Shown: positions 1-8,808, numbered from the stretch's first letter. The stretch: 64,000 nt of DNA from Rhizobium leguminosarum bv. viciae USDA 2370 (GCF_002008365.1 NZ_MRDL01000050.1:296-64295), one strand, 5' to 3'. Notes: generated by a model not told the origin, from the sequence alone. Program-made: numbers and translations.

Positions 1-157
1 TTCAAGCTTCTCGATGTACCGCAGCCTGCCTTCCTCGCAGCCCTCGAATCTGCCGGTCGCAACCGAGGCCGCACAACAGGTGCTCTGCCTTCCCATCTAT
101 CCGGACATGGAGATGGAGATCGTCGACAAGGTCTGCGCGCTGATCGAGTCGGCTTAA
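1..157 (+). CDS. C-terminal end of a DegT/DnrJ/EryC1/StrS-family aminotransferase (partial)
   Basis: The frame is open from base 2 to a TAA at 155-157, giving the last ~51 residues of a protein whose start lies outside the window. The segment LPVATEAAQQVLCLPIYPDM and the helix after it match the conserved C-terminus of PLP-dependent sugar aminotransferases (DegT/DnrJ/EryC1/StrS), where PVAE..A..VLSLPIYP is typical. These enzymes transaminate nucleotide-linked keto-sugars for polysaccharide or antibiotic sugar synthesis. The catalytic lysine region is not visible, so only the family is supported. A strong terminator hairpin follows at 314-350. Confidence 0.6.
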   Translation, partial: SSFSMYRSLPSSQPSNLPVATEAAQQVLCLPIYPDMEMEIVDKVCALIESA

Positions 158-313
158 AAACACGGTATTCCGACAGTCATCTCGCACCGCTAGGCCGACC
201 GGGCCTAAAATCATCCTGTTCTAGCCGCCTCACTTGTCATCAAAGACTTGAAGCGCGAGTTCTGCCTGCCAGATAAGAAATCGCGAGCCGGCGCATTGCA
301 AGTGGCTGCTCAT

Positions 314-350
314 AAGAAAGCGGCGTGACCATCGATCACGCCGCTTTCTT
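314..350 (+). terminator. Intrinsic terminator-like hairpin
   Basis: A perfect 15-bp inverted repeat (314-328 and 336-350, loop of 7) has arms reading AAGAAAGCGGCGTGA and its complement. The right arm ends in TTTCTT. It is the only clear structure between the aminotransferase tail and the first tRNA gene and probably ends the transcript from upstream. Its symmetry would let it work in both directions. Confidence 0.75.
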
Positions 351-574
351 CATCTCATAGACGCCAGATTAAAGCACAGTTGCGGAGGTCGGGTGCGAAG
401 CATCTCTCCAGCCCGCCGGCGAGAGCGGTGATCGGCGCTCCGAACGACCGAAGTACACCACTTGCCATGATCATAGAGCGCGGACGTGAGGCGAGGCTTG
501 CGCAGGAGGGGCACAAGCGGCAAATAAGGCCGCTGATCTGGCCCGAACAGATGGATGAATTTCTGGAAGAAAAA

Positions 575-649
575 TGGCACGCCCTAGGGGAGTCGAACCC
601 CTCTTCCCAGAATGAAAATCTGGTGTCCTAACCGATAGACGAAGGGCGC
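575..649 (-). tRNA. tRNA-Glu (anticodon TTC)
   Basis: Read on the minus strand, this 75-nt sequence folds as a tRNA. It has acceptor GCGCCCT/AGGGCGT, a T-loop GGTTCGACTCC and anticodon loop TTTTCAT giving anticodon TTC (glutamate), and CCA is encoded. It is nearly identical to the copy at 977-1051, and both share a ~30-nt upstream flank, so one is probably a duplicate of the other. Confidence 0.95.
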
Positions 650-825
650 TTCCTTCGTGGTGGCGCCCTTATAGTCACCACCTTCAAAGGCCGCAAGCGC
701 CAGGGCGCGAAAAAATCATCGTTTTCGCCGATTTATTTCGGCTGTGGAAAACCTGGTATCGTGAGGCGACGGAGTCGGGAAAAATAAGCCAGCGGGCTGG
801 TTTAGGCGCCATTACGCAGGTCCGA

Positions 826-900
826 TGGTACGCCCTAGGGGAGTCGAACCCCTCTTTACAGAATGAGAATCTGTCGTCCTAACCGATAGACGAAGGGCGC
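826..900 (-). tRNA. tRNA-Glu (anticodon CTC)
   Basis: This minus-strand tRNA has the same body as its neighbours but a different anticodon arm (ACAGA-TTCTCAT-TCTGT), giving anticodon CTC for GAG codons. CCA is encoded. It sits between the two TTC copies. Confidence 0.95.
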
Positions 901-976
901 GCAGCCAGCCTCGTTAAAATAGGAGCGCGCGCCGGCTTCTGCAAGCGAATGTGATGGCTTCTATGTGGAGAGAAAG

Positions 977-1051
977 TGGCACGCCCTAGGGGAGTCGAAC
1001 CCCTCTTCCCAGAATGAAAATCTGGTGTCCTAACCGATAGACGAAGGGCGC
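977..1051 (-). tRNA. tRNA-Glu (anticodon TTC), second copy
   Basis: This 75-nt minus-strand tRNA is almost identical to the copy at 575-649, with anticodon loop TTTTCAT and encoded CCA. The upstream flank (to about 1080) repeats the flank of the first copy. Confidence 0.95.
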
Positions 1052-1248
1052 TTCCTTCGTGGTGGCGCCCTTATAGTCAGGCGTTTTGAATCCCGCAAGC
1101 GGCAATTGCGGTTTCTTTCAAAAAAATGACAGGAAATCCGAGTGCGTTTGAGAAGCCGATTATTGAAGCTGAATCAATAGGCTGTCGGTTGTTTCTTTAT
1201 CGAGACGAGGCGGCGCTGCCGTAACGTAATGCGAAAATCGCGCGGTGG

Positions 1249-2289
1249 TCAGATCGCTCTTGCGGTCGTTATGGGTGCTCGCTTGCCGCCGCAGCCCCAG
1301 TTCCAGTCACGGGTTTTGCCGGTATCGAGGTGGACCGAATCCGTATGGCAATAGGTGCCGACGCCGCCGCGGTCCGGAAACGAGCGGATATAGGCGGCGA
1401 TATCCCATTTCGTCACACCGTCGATCTGGATGTCGGCGGCCTCGCAGCTCTTGTGCATCGATTCGTCAGCGCCGCCGACGAGGCGGTTGTGCTCCTCGTC
1501 GCGATAGCCGGAGGTGACGATAACCGGTCGGCCGAAATGGTTTTCGACCGTCTTGATCACTTTCAAGAGGTCGGGCTTGAAGCAGCCGACCTCGACCTTG
1601 TCGTTTTGAAGATGCAGCCCATTCGGCGCGATACGCGTCATGCCGGGCAGGGCGGCCTTGTGCAGCAGGCCGGACAGACTGCCGAGCAGGTTCTGCTTCG
1701 GCGCGCTGTAGAGCGCATTCATTGTCGAGGCCGGAATGCTGCCCGTCGTCAGCGACGCCGTTTGCACGGGCGCAGGCTGCGCGTTGCTATTCTGCGAGGA
1801 TTGCTGCGGCAGCACCGGTTCTGCCGGCTGTGTGGGCGCGGGCTGCTGGCTGTAGACGCTGCTTCGCGCCGGTGCTGCACCTTCCACCGGCGCATAGGCC
1901 TGCGGCTGAATGACGGTGGACGTGCTGTTGTTCTGCGGCGCCGGTTGGTGATCGGAAAAGATGCTCATCGCCTGCGCGTTGATCCGGGTCGACTGCAGGA
2001 CGAGGCCGCCGATATTGGCGGGCGCCGCCGTTGCCGAACCGGCGGGCGGGACGGCGGCATTCGGATCCTGGGCCACGACCTGAGGCGCGCTGACGAGCCG
2101 CGGATCCGTATAGACCGAGCGTGGGGCAGGGCCTGCAGGCGCTGCCGTGGCAAGCTGTGGTACTGCGGCCGGTGCCGCCGGAGCAACTGCGGCGGATTCG
2201 AGCGCCTTCTTGTCCGACGCGCAGCCGGACAGCGCCAGCACCGAGGTGGCGATCAGCAAAGCGCCCGTTACGGGCATCCGCATCTGCAT
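1249..2289 (-). CDS. Lipoprotein with C-terminal M15/DUF882 (YcbK-like) peptidase domain
   Basis: The 346-residue product starts with a lipoprotein signal peptide (hydrophobic run ending LALSGC), so it is probably anchored in the outer or inner membrane facing the periplasm. Residues ~30-215 are Ala/Pro/Gln-rich and look disordered. The last ~130 residues form a D-Ala-D-Ala carboxypeptidase-like domain of the M15/YcbK (DUF882) type. It retains the zinc-site pattern (H and D in MHKSCEAADIQI, H in SVHLDTG) and ends DWNWGCGGK. The expected role is peptidoglycan peptide cleavage. Three in-frame ATGs lie close together (2289, 2283, 2277) with no strong ribosome site near any. I chose the first; a longer upstream frame lacks signal-peptide logic. 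Confidence 0.85.
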   Translation of the reverse strand: MQMRMPVTGALLIATSVLALSGCASDKKALESAAVAPAAPAAVPQLATAAPAGPAPRSVYTDPRLVSAPQVVAQDPNAAVPPAGSATAAPANIGGLVLQSTRINAQAMSIFSDHQPAPQNNSTSTVIQPQAYAPVEGAAPARSSVYSQQPAPTQPAEPVLPQQSSQNSNAQPAPVQTASLTTGSIPASTMNALYSAPKQNLLGSLSGLLHKAALPGMTRIAPNGLHLQNDKVEVGCFKPDLLKVIKTVENHFGRPVIVTSGYRDEEHNRLVGGADESMHKSCEAADIQIDGVTKWDIAAYIRSFPDRGGVGTYCHTDSVHLDTGKTRDWNWGCGGKRAPITTARAI

Positions 2290-2423
2290 GTTAGGCAAGC
2301 GACAGTCTCCAGTTGATGCGGAAAAACGGCGAAAAACACCATTCCTCCGCTTCGAGTCGCCAGGAGATTGCCTGCGGGGCCGGATCGCGGCAAGCGTCAA
2401 GGCGCCGGCCGGACCCAAAATCG

Positions 2424-2456
2424 AAAAAGCCGCAAGCCTCGCAAAAGCCTTGCGGC
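2424..2456 (-). terminator. Intrinsic terminator downstream of gloA
   Basis: On the minus strand GCCGCAAG pairs with CTTGCGGC (2449-2456 with 2429-2436) around a 12-nt loop, followed by five T. It lies 9 bases past the gloA stop codon, ahead of the lipoprotein gene, so the two minus-strand genes are probably separate transcripts. Confidence 0.8.
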
Positions 2457-2464
2457 GAAAACCC

Positions 2465-2905
2465 TTACCACGCGCCGGTATTGCCCATCGAGGCCCAGGG
2501 TTCGGCGGCCGGAAGCGGGCTGCCCTTTTGCAGGATTTCGATCGAGATGCCGTCGGGCGAGCGCACAAAGGCCATGTTGCCGTCGCGCGGCGGCCGGTTG
2601 ATAGTGACGCCGTTGTCCATCAGATTCTGGCAGGTCGCGTAAATATCGTCGACCTCATAAGCGAGGTGGCCGAAATTGCGTCCTCCGCTATAATCTTCCG
2701 TGTCCCAGTTGTAGGTTAGTTCGAGGCAGGGAGCTTTTTCGCTGCGCGCACGGTCGAGATCGTCGCGAGCGGCTAGAAAAACCAGGGTAAAGCGGCCTTT
2801 CTCGTTTTCGTGGCGCCGAATCTCCTCCAGCCCGAACAGCGTGGTGTAAAAAGCGAGCGAGGCGTCTAGGTCTTTGACGCGTACCATTGTGTGGAGATAA
2901 CGCAT
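2465..2905 (-). CDS. gloA: Lactoylglutathione lyase (glyoxalase I)
   Basis: The 146-residue VOC-fold enzyme isomerises the hemithioacetal of methylglyoxal and glutathione to S-lactoylglutathione in the cytoplasm. Metal-ligand positions are all present: H in RYLHTMVRV, E in LELTYN, H in GHLAYEVDD and E in ISIEILQKG. Length is near the usual ~135-145. The ATG at 2905 is preceded by AAGGAG at a good distance, so I rejected an upstream in-frame start at 2965. A terminator follows at 2424-2456. Confidence 0.93.
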   Translation of the reverse strand: MRYLHTMVRVKDLDASLAFYTTLFGLEEIRRHENEKGRFTLVFLAARDDLDRARSEKAPCLELTYNWDTEDYSGGRNFGHLAYEVDDIYATCQNLMDNGVTINRPPRDGNMAFVRSPDGISIEILQKGSPLPAAEPWASMGNTGAW

Positions 2906-3100
2906 TCTATCTACTCCTTTATTGGGGCTGGCTTTTTTCAGCAAGCCGAGGTCAGCTTCGGGCAAGTCATCTTTATAAAATGTGCAGCTGGGAATAACCG
3001 AAAACTAGGACTTGCGCTTATCCGTTACCAAGATGTTAATCTTGATTTGAAGAATCAGTTAACCGTAACAGTGTGACGCGTATTCGAGGGGCTGGCGACA

Positions 3101-3679
3101 ATGGCTGATAGGATTTCATCGAACGAATACTCCGACCTCGACGAGCTATCGGGAGAGCCAGTCGATCTTGTTGAAATCACCGGCGTCGTCAAGTGGTTCG
3201 ACGTCGCCAAGGGTTTCGGCTTCATCGTGCCCGACAACGGCTTGCAGGATGTTCTCCTGCACGTGACCTGCCTGCGTCGCGACGGTTACCAGACGATCCT
3301 CGAGGGAACGCGCATCGTCGCACTCATCCAGCGCCGCGAGCGCGGCTACCAGGCTTTCAAGATCCTCTCGATGGATCAGTCGACCGCGATTCATCCCTCG
3401 CAGCTGCCGCCGGTGCGCACCCACGTGCAGGTCACCGCGACGAGCGGACTCGAGCGTGCGCTGGTCAAGTGGTTCAACCGCACCAAGGGCTTCGGCTTCC
3501 TGACGCGGGGCGAGGGCACAGAAGATATCTTCGTGCACATGGAAACGCTCCGCCGCTTCGGCCTGACGGAACTGCGCCCCGGCCAGGTGGTTCTTGTCCG
3601 CTTCGGCGACGGCGAAAAGGGCCTGATGGCCGCAGAGATCCATCCCGACGTTCCGAGCCCGGCCAGCCGGTCTCACTAA
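3101..3679 (+). CDS. Protein with two cold-shock domains
   Basis: This 192-residue protein carries two CspA-type OB folds. The first is at about residues 27-92 (VVKWFDVAKGFGFIVPD) and the second at about 118-183 (LVKWFNRTKGFGFLTRGEG, with DIFVHME). The aromatic RNP1/RNP2 residues that bind single-stranded nucleic acid are kept in both, although the first domain has DVLLHVT rather than DVFVH. Double-CSD proteins of this size are typical of rhizobia, where they act as RNA chaperones or transcription modulators. The DUF192 gene begins one base after the stop, so the two are likely cotranscribed. Confidence 0.9.
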   Translation: MADRISSNEYSDLDELSGEPVDLVEITGVVKWFDVAKGFGFIVPDNGLQDVLLHVTCLRRDGYQTILEGTRIVALIQRRERGYQAFKILSMDQSTAIHPSQLPPVRTHVQVTATSGLERALVKWFNRTKGFGFLTRGEGTEDIFVHMETLRRFGLTELRPGQVVLVRFGDGEKGLMAAEIHPDVPSPASRSH

Positions 3680-3680
3680 T

Positions 3681-4169
3681 ATGAGCAGTCTTACCCTGTT
3701 TCATGCCATCAGAAGCGCCATATTGGCGCTTTTTTTCATGGCCGCGCTGCCGGCTTTGGCCGAGGAGCAAATGCGGTTCGACAAGGAGCCGCTGCTCATC
3801 CAGACCGCTGCGGGCAAGGTGCTGCATTTCACCGTCGAGATTGCCTCGACCCCAGATCAGCGCGCCCACGGACTGATGTTTCGCAAGGTCATGGCCGACG
3901 ATGCCGGCATGATCTTCGATTTCGATGAGCCGCGGCGCGTCACCATGTGGATGGAAAACACCATCCTGCCGCTCGATATGCTCTTTGCCGATGACACCGG
4001 CACGATCCGCCACATCAAGGAAAAGGCAGTGCCCTATTCGCGCGACATCATCGATTCGATGAGCGCGGTGAAATACGTCGTCGAACTCAATGCCGGCATC
4101 GTCGCCAAACTGGGTATCAAGCCGGGCGACAGGATCGTCAGCGCCACGACGACGAAGAAGGCGAAGTAG
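3681..4169 (+). CDS. DUF192 family secreted protein
   Basis: This 162-residue protein has an N-terminal signal peptide (hydrophobic residues ~8-25, ending ALPALAEE) and a DUF192 domain. Family-typical segments are LMFRKVMADDAGMIFDF, VTMWMENTILPLDMLF and VVELNAG. DUF192 proteins are small periplasmic or extracytoplasmic proteins of unknown function. The start ATG lies one base after the cold-shock gene stop, implying coupled translation. A perfect terminator-like hairpin with a T tract (3714-3736) lies inside the signal-peptide codons. Confidence 0.88.
   Translation: MSSLTLFHAIRSAILALFFMAALPALAEEQMRFDKEPLLIQTAAGKVLHFTVEIASTPDQRAHGLMFRKVMADDAGMIFDFDEPRRVTMWMENTILPLDMLFADDTGTIRHIKEKAVPYSRDIIDSMSAVKYVVELNAGIVAKLGIKPGDRIVSATTTKKAK
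3714..3736 (+). terminator. Terminator-like hairpin inside the DUF192 signal-peptide codons
   Basis: AGCGCCA (3714-3720) and TGGCGCT (3724-3730) form a perfect 7-bp stem with a TAT loop, followed by a run of T (3731-3736). It encodes Ser-Ala-Ile-Leu-Ala-Leu-Phe-Phe of the signal peptide. It could end most transcripts after the cold-shock gene unless ribosomes melt it. Confidence 0.55.
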
Positions 4170-4230
4170 CGCGCGCGACCGCGAGCAGCGGTGCGCCTGT
4201 CAAGGAATTCAATTATATCGGGATATTGAA

Positions 4231-4307
<77 letters not shown>

Positions 4308-4493
4308 TGCCGTGAATGGCAGGGGAGATACACGGTTCACTTCGCCGTCGCAACCCATAAATCCAGCTCTGGCCGAAGATTCCTCGCCGGACCTGTGGAT
4401 GCAAGACAGAAAAATCTTGATAGGTCGCCAGTCTGCTTGCCGGGCGCACGAGTCCATTTGACTGGCGCAATTGGACGTCAGGACAAGGCTGCC

Positions 4494-4607
4494 TCAGCCG
4501 TGGGCGATCAGGCCGATATATTGAGCGTAGCTGATGGCAACGTAGAAGAACGCCGTGATGCTCGCGCCAATCACAATGGCATTGAACTCCGCCGAACGTT
4601 TGATCAT
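4494..4607 (-). CDS. Possible 37-residue membrane peptide
   Basis: A short minus-strand frame begins MIKRSAEFNAIVIGASITAF and continues through a single long hydrophobic stretch ending YIGLIAHG. Basic residues come first, then one membrane-spanning segment, as in real small membrane proteins. The frame is also open upstream and hydrophobic there, but without a normal start codon. No strong ribosome site precedes the ATG. I do not recognise a family. The rest of the 4308-4967 interval shows nothing I can name. Confidence 0.35.
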   Translation of the reverse strand: MIKRSAEFNAIVIGASITAFFYVAISYAQYIGLIAHG

Positions 4608-4967
4608 GAATGCAAATCCACTGAAAGCGATTGAGCCGTAAACTAGTGCCGAGGGCTGGCAGCGGCAATCGGGTTGTGATCAAAACATGAGACAATCGGT
4701 AATATTGCGCAATCCGGGTGGAAATCCGAGGGTTTCAAGAGATGGCTGCCGCCATCTCCGTCGATATCCTTGTTTCCCAAATGCATCGGCTCGTTATGGA
4801 GTCGCCAGCAGCGTCGTACACCGCCTTTTTTCTTGAAAAAGCGGGGATTCGCGGCTAAGCAAAATTCATCTCTTTGCGTTATCTCTAGCGATGAAGCAAA
4901 AGCCCCGGGAACGGGGATCGAGCCATGTAAGGCGGGCGCTGCCCGCATAGTCGGAGACGCTGCAGTC

Positions 4968-5273
4968 ATGTCTGCCAAGATCTATCGTCCAGCCAAGACC
5001 GCCATGCAGTCCGGCAAGGCCAAGACTCATCTCTGGGTGCTTGAGTTCGATCAGGAGTCGCCGCGCAAGATCGATCCGATCATGGGCTACACCTCCTCCG
5101 GCGATATGCGCCAGCAGGTGAAGCTCACCTTCGAATCGCAGGAACTCGCCGAAGCCTACGCCCAGCGCAACGGCATCGAATACCGTGTCATCGCGCCGAA
5201 GGACCCGACACGCCAGGTTGTCGCCTATCCCGACAATTTCCGCTATACCCGCACGCAGCCCTGGACGCATTGA
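4968..5273 (+). CDS. NADH:ubiquinone oxidoreductase accessory subunit, NDUFS4 type
   Basis: The 101-residue product matches the alphaproteobacterial NDUFS4/ETC complex I 18-kDa-like family: AKIYRPAKTAMQSGKAKTHL at the start, then MGYTSSGDMRQQVKLTF and NGIEYRV, ending NFRYTRTQPWTH. Members are peripheral subunits of respiratory complex I on the cytoplasmic side. Length is normal for the bacterial form. I set the start at the ATG directly before SAKIYRP because upstream in-frame codons do not resemble the family. This housekeeping gene marks the segment as chromosome-like. Confidence 0.9.
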   Translation: MSAKIYRPAKTAMQSGKAKTHLWVLEFDQESPRKIDPIMGYTSSGDMRQQVKLTFESQELAEAYAQRNGIEYRVIAPKDPTRQVVAYPDNFRYTRTQPWTH

Positions 5274-5330
5274 GATTTCTCGTCCAGATATGCCGCATCC
5301 GGTCGCGCTCATGAGACGCGGCCGCCGGAC

Positions 5331-5407
<77 letters not shown>

Positions 5408-5499
5408 TCATTTCAACCAGTTCTAAGCGTCGCCCAACCGCTTCACCCTCTTCGGGGCAACGAACTGGGCAACGCGCGCTTGTCGGCTGGGGCCTCATC

Positions 5500-5727
5500 T
5501 CACCACCGGCCGGTTATCAGGCGTCGGCGCCGTCGGCCGCGACTCGATCGTACAGGTTTCGCTAGAATCCATTGGTCGATCCGGACGTCGGACCAGCCTA
5601 TGCGTCGCTTCGAGAGTCTTCGACAGGCGGGAAAGTCACTGCTCATGTCCTTCCTGTTCCGCCAGATGGTGCTTCTGCACACGCCCGTTCGCCTAATGAC
5701 TTCGTTTATGTCGATGATACGAACCAT
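5500..5727 (-). CDS. AlpA-like phage/island regulator (excisionase-type HTH)
   Basis: The 75-residue product reads MVRIIDINEVIRRTGVCRST, then IWRNRK, and later RRIGWSDVRIDQWIL. This is the winged-helix layout of the AlpA family, which activates or directs integrase/excision genes of prophages and integrative islands. GWSDVRIDQWI corresponds to the wing and recognition end. An AGGAGAAGG ribosome site precedes the ATG. The last ~14 residues are Arg-rich and may be extra. Its place just downstream of tRNA-Arg fits a mobile-element junction, but no integrase is visible. Confidence 0.75.
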   Translation of the reverse strand: MVRIIDINEVIRRTGVCRSTIWRNRKDMSSDFPACRRLSKRRIGWSDVRIDQWILAKPVRSSRGRRRRRLITGRW

Positions 5728-7646
5728 AGCCTTCTCCTGCTCCGAATTTTTGCGATCTGCCTTTTCTTCTCGTCTCTCTCTCGGGCTCGTTACTACCCTT
5801 ATAAGTATACATCATGGAAATTGTCTTGTCTACACAGAGTAAGCCTGGAATATTTTCCGTGTTACTGTGCAATGCGGTATGTAGTCTGGCCTCACTTTTT
5901 GCGTGGTAAGTATATCGTGAATCCTTTGTGTTTTTCACGTCATCAATATTGTACGAGTCCTTTCGCGGTGTTTGTTTTCGTTTGCTTTTAACGAGCGGCG
6001 TAGGCGGTGCCGCCCCATGCTGAGCCTGCGCCCACCTCTGCATCCGGATTTTGTGCGGTGCGGCAGAGAGTCTGCCGGTCGTATATTGCCCCGCAACGAC
6101 AACTGCTTTCCTAAAATGCTCACATGGTGGGCACTAAGATCATGTGGTGAACTTTAGGTATTGACAATTTCTCGCTTTACGAGTATAGGAAACTTTACCT
6201 GACGATTGGAGGCCCGATTGTGGAGGCTGGTAGCGCCGCCCACTCAGGCGGCGATCGATGCGAAGCGCAACGGGATCGTTTGGTGAGGACGCGGCTGTTG
6301 CGGTGAGGCTTTAATCTTCCGCATACCACCGAGTCCTGGAGTGTGGGCTGTAACCAGTGCTGCGGAATCCTTGCGGAAGTGTATTGCCGATCGCTCGTTC
6401 CGCAAGCCAAGATCGACTGACCATAACGGCATCAATGGATGCTGGCTCGTCTCACGATCGTGCGACAAGACGGATCGCGTGGGAAGCGCGGCGTCGCTGC
6501 TGAGAGGAACAGGGACCTTCCGCGGGGATCAACCGCGCGAGGGTTGGGGATGGATTCAGAGCTTTCTGATGCCGGTGACCGTTAAGGATTCCTGCGACCC
6601 TCGTCACGAAGGTCCGCCGGCAGCCCAGACCCTCCACTGTCGCCGATTATCCCCGATCAGGAAGGCCGGGCCGGCTCCCGGTCCACAGCGCCATACCCCT
6701 GCGTGCAGCTATAACGGTGGCAATTTCAGGATCGAATCCTACCGAGTTGGTGAACGCGCTCGACCTCGATCCAAGCGGATCTTCGCCCGCGCGAGCGGCT
6801 AACAGAATGCAAAACAGGCTCTTGTGCCTTCACGCGTCTGGGGCATTTGCTCGACGAGCCGACTTCAATCCCGCCATCGGGGGGCAGACTTGCCATCGAC
6901 GGAACCACCAACGTTGGTCGTTGCGAAACCCCAAAAGTGAATCGACACCTGTTGAAAGGAGATGCGGGCGACCTCATGGATTAGCCTCGTGTGTCGTGAT
7001 CTGCCGGCCGTTTGCTTCCGATATCGCATCCATAGGCGACGGTGACGCGAAAGGTCTTTCTTCGACTCGAATCGCCTTCGGCACGAAAGGCTGCGCGCTG
7101 GACTTTCGCGCCAGTCAGATCCACGCCGTTCCATCTTCGAGATCCCTCGACTACGCTCCAAGCGCCTCGTCCGAATCCCTGATGGGAAGGTGGTTGCGGA
7201 GGGCGTCAGCCGCTCCTACTCGTCTGGATGCTTCACCCTGATGTGTCGTTAGCTAAAGCTGCTCCGAAGAAGGGCGGGGTCGATCCCTTCCGAGAGGCTC
7301 CAGCGGTGATCTCAAGGACCTGCCCCCTCTTCCCGCTCGCGGAAAGATTGTACCTCTGGTAGGCGGCACCATTGAGAATCTAGGTTTAAGCTACTTGGCT
7401 TAAATGGCCGAAGCGGTGGTTGACATCTTTCATGCGCGAGGTCACGGGCGTAAGTACGTCGATTGGCCAGCCCGGAAGAGCTGGGCGTTCGAATTCTCGG
7501 GATGGCAATCCCAAGATCGAGCGCCCACGCCAAGCCGGTGCCGTTCCTTCGTTACAAGGACCTTGCGGACCCTTGGTCGAACTTGAACAAACCGGGTGAG
7601 CGCAACTGGCGCGGGGCAAAGGTTGTGCGACCGCTGACCTGCGACG
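5728..7646. other. 1.9-kb stretch with no recognisable gene
   Basis: Bases ~5740-6000 are clearly richer in A+T than the rest of the window. From ~6150 to 7646 the DNA is GC-rich, but every frame is short, has low-complexity Arg/Ser composition and shows no family I know. With the broken gap gene next to it, this looks like decayed island DNA rather than a set of small genes. Confidence 0.5.
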
Positions 7647-8110
7647 CATGAGGATCGCAACATCGAGCATCCGTGTCGCGAAACTGAATTCGTGGTCGTA
7701 CCAGCCAAACACCCGCATCATCCTTCCGGCGGCGAGCGAAACTTTGGGACCAGAGATTATCAGCGACTCCGGGGGGCGGATGTCAAGGAGACGAGGGGAC
7801 GCTCCGTCCATCCCCAGAAGGGGGCGGACTCACCGCTCGCTGCAACTCCGCCCGCGCTTGATCCAGGTTCGGCTGTGCTGGGGTCGTCACGGTAAGATCG
7901 ATCGCAGAAGCACTTGCAGTCGGCACTCTGATGGCTCGGGCCGACCACCTCGCTCGATAACCTTGAGAAGAGGGGCAAGTGCATTCGTCGGCCATGAGGA
8001 GCTGGAGATGATCTTGTGATCGCCGATGGCTTCCTCGTTAGCGCCGAGGACGATGGTACCGTTGGCCGCGTCGGACGCGATGTGGTCGAATGTCGGCCTT
8101 GGACGACTGA
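7647..8110 (-). pseudogene. Broken glyceraldehyde-3-phosphate dehydrogenase gene
   Basis: Three minus-strand frames carry consecutive pieces of GAPDH. Near 8095-7980, TIVLGANEEAIGDHKIISSS then WPTNALAPLLKVI corresponds to the segment before and around the active-site Cys (usually NASCTTNCLAP; the catalytic Cys is replaced by W-P). Near 7935-7875, IRVPTASASAIDLTVTTPA matches the RVPTPNVSVVDLTV region. Near 7760-7650, MMRVFGWYDHEFSFATRMLD matches the C-terminal VFSWYDNEWGYSNRMVD. About 90 codons between the first and second piece are missing and two frame changes are needed. It cannot encode an active glycolytic enzyme. Confidence 0.8.
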
Positions 8111-8294
8111 CACCGGGCGCCACCTGGGCCGGTGGTTGCCTAAAGCGAGGACCGCAACTGCCGCATCATTTCAGACAGCGAGTTTTCATTGATGCGGTTC
8201 GCGTGCCACCCGATCTCCGGCGTATCAATGCCCGAGACGAACGGAACTCCCCCTGAGTGCGTGTTCTTGCTCGTTTGACTTATGCGGGAAATGC

Positions 8295-8390
8295 TCACCA
8301 CCAGCGGATCGCCACAGCCGGGGAGGGACTGTTGCCCCATTCCTTGCATTCCTTTTCCTCGCAATAATGGGCATAAATTTGCGGCGCCAT
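8295..8390 (-). pseudogene. Truncated small Cys-rich protein gene
   Basis: An ATG at 8390 opens MAPQIYAHYCEEKECKEWGN and stops after IRWW. In related small proteins from phages and rhizobia, a C-EHLP-type segment normally follows the WW. Here GAG-CAT-TTC-CCG (EHFP) occurs just past the stop in another frame, as if two bases were lost. It is probably a frameshifted zinc-binding small gene. The family is recognised only loosely. Confidence 0.4.
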
Positions 8391-8422
8391 GGTCAGGGCT
8401 GGTTTGTCGGTGTCGCTGATCT

Positions 8423-8731
8423 TTACTCCTGGAGTCGCCAGCCCGCTTTTGGCTTCGGCCAACCCTTCTTCGCCGCACGAAAATCAGCCTCAGCATAGGC
8501 TTTCTTCTTCGCTTCCATCATGCCTGTCGCCCAGACGGTGATGCGCATGCGTCCGGCCCTGAATACGAAGCGCCGTTCCACCGTCTGCTTGCCTGCCGTG
8601 TAACCTCCTCGAAAACAAGCGCGCGCGGCCGACAGACTGATGCTGTCCCGGAAAGACTGTGGTTGCGACCACCACCAGTCCCTGAGAGCCGTTTCGAAGG
8701 ACACGGTTTTTGGTTGGAAACGGTCAAGCAT
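8423..8731 (-). CDS. Hypothetical protein (102 aa)
   Basis: I do not recognise the family. The product is basic and aromatic-rich, with WWWSQPQSFRDSISLSAAR, a middle RFVFRAGRMRITVWATG and a Lys-rich end (AKKGWPKPKAGW). It has a plausible globular composition, unlike most frames nearby, and lies upstream of the truncated Cys-rich gene on the same strand. The start at 8731 has a weak ribosome site. It may be cargo of the decayed island. Confidence 0.4.
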   Translation of the reverse strand: MLDRFQPKTVSFETALRDWWWSQPQSFRDSISLSAARACFRGGYTAGKQTVERRFVFRAGRMRITVWATGMMEAKKKAYAEADFRAAKKGWPKPKAGWRLQE

Positions 8732-8808
8732 TACCTACAGACCCGGTCTCTGGCTTAACTTGACTGAGGGGCCATCTGAGCCGCTTTCTCTCATACGTCT
8801 CAGGCAAG

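Noticed and set aside
1330..2316. Long plus-strand open frame (328 codons) opposite the M15 lipoprotein gene
   Set aside because: It is Arg-rich, has no family features and mirrors a well-supported gene, so it is an antisense shadow of GC-rich coding DNA.
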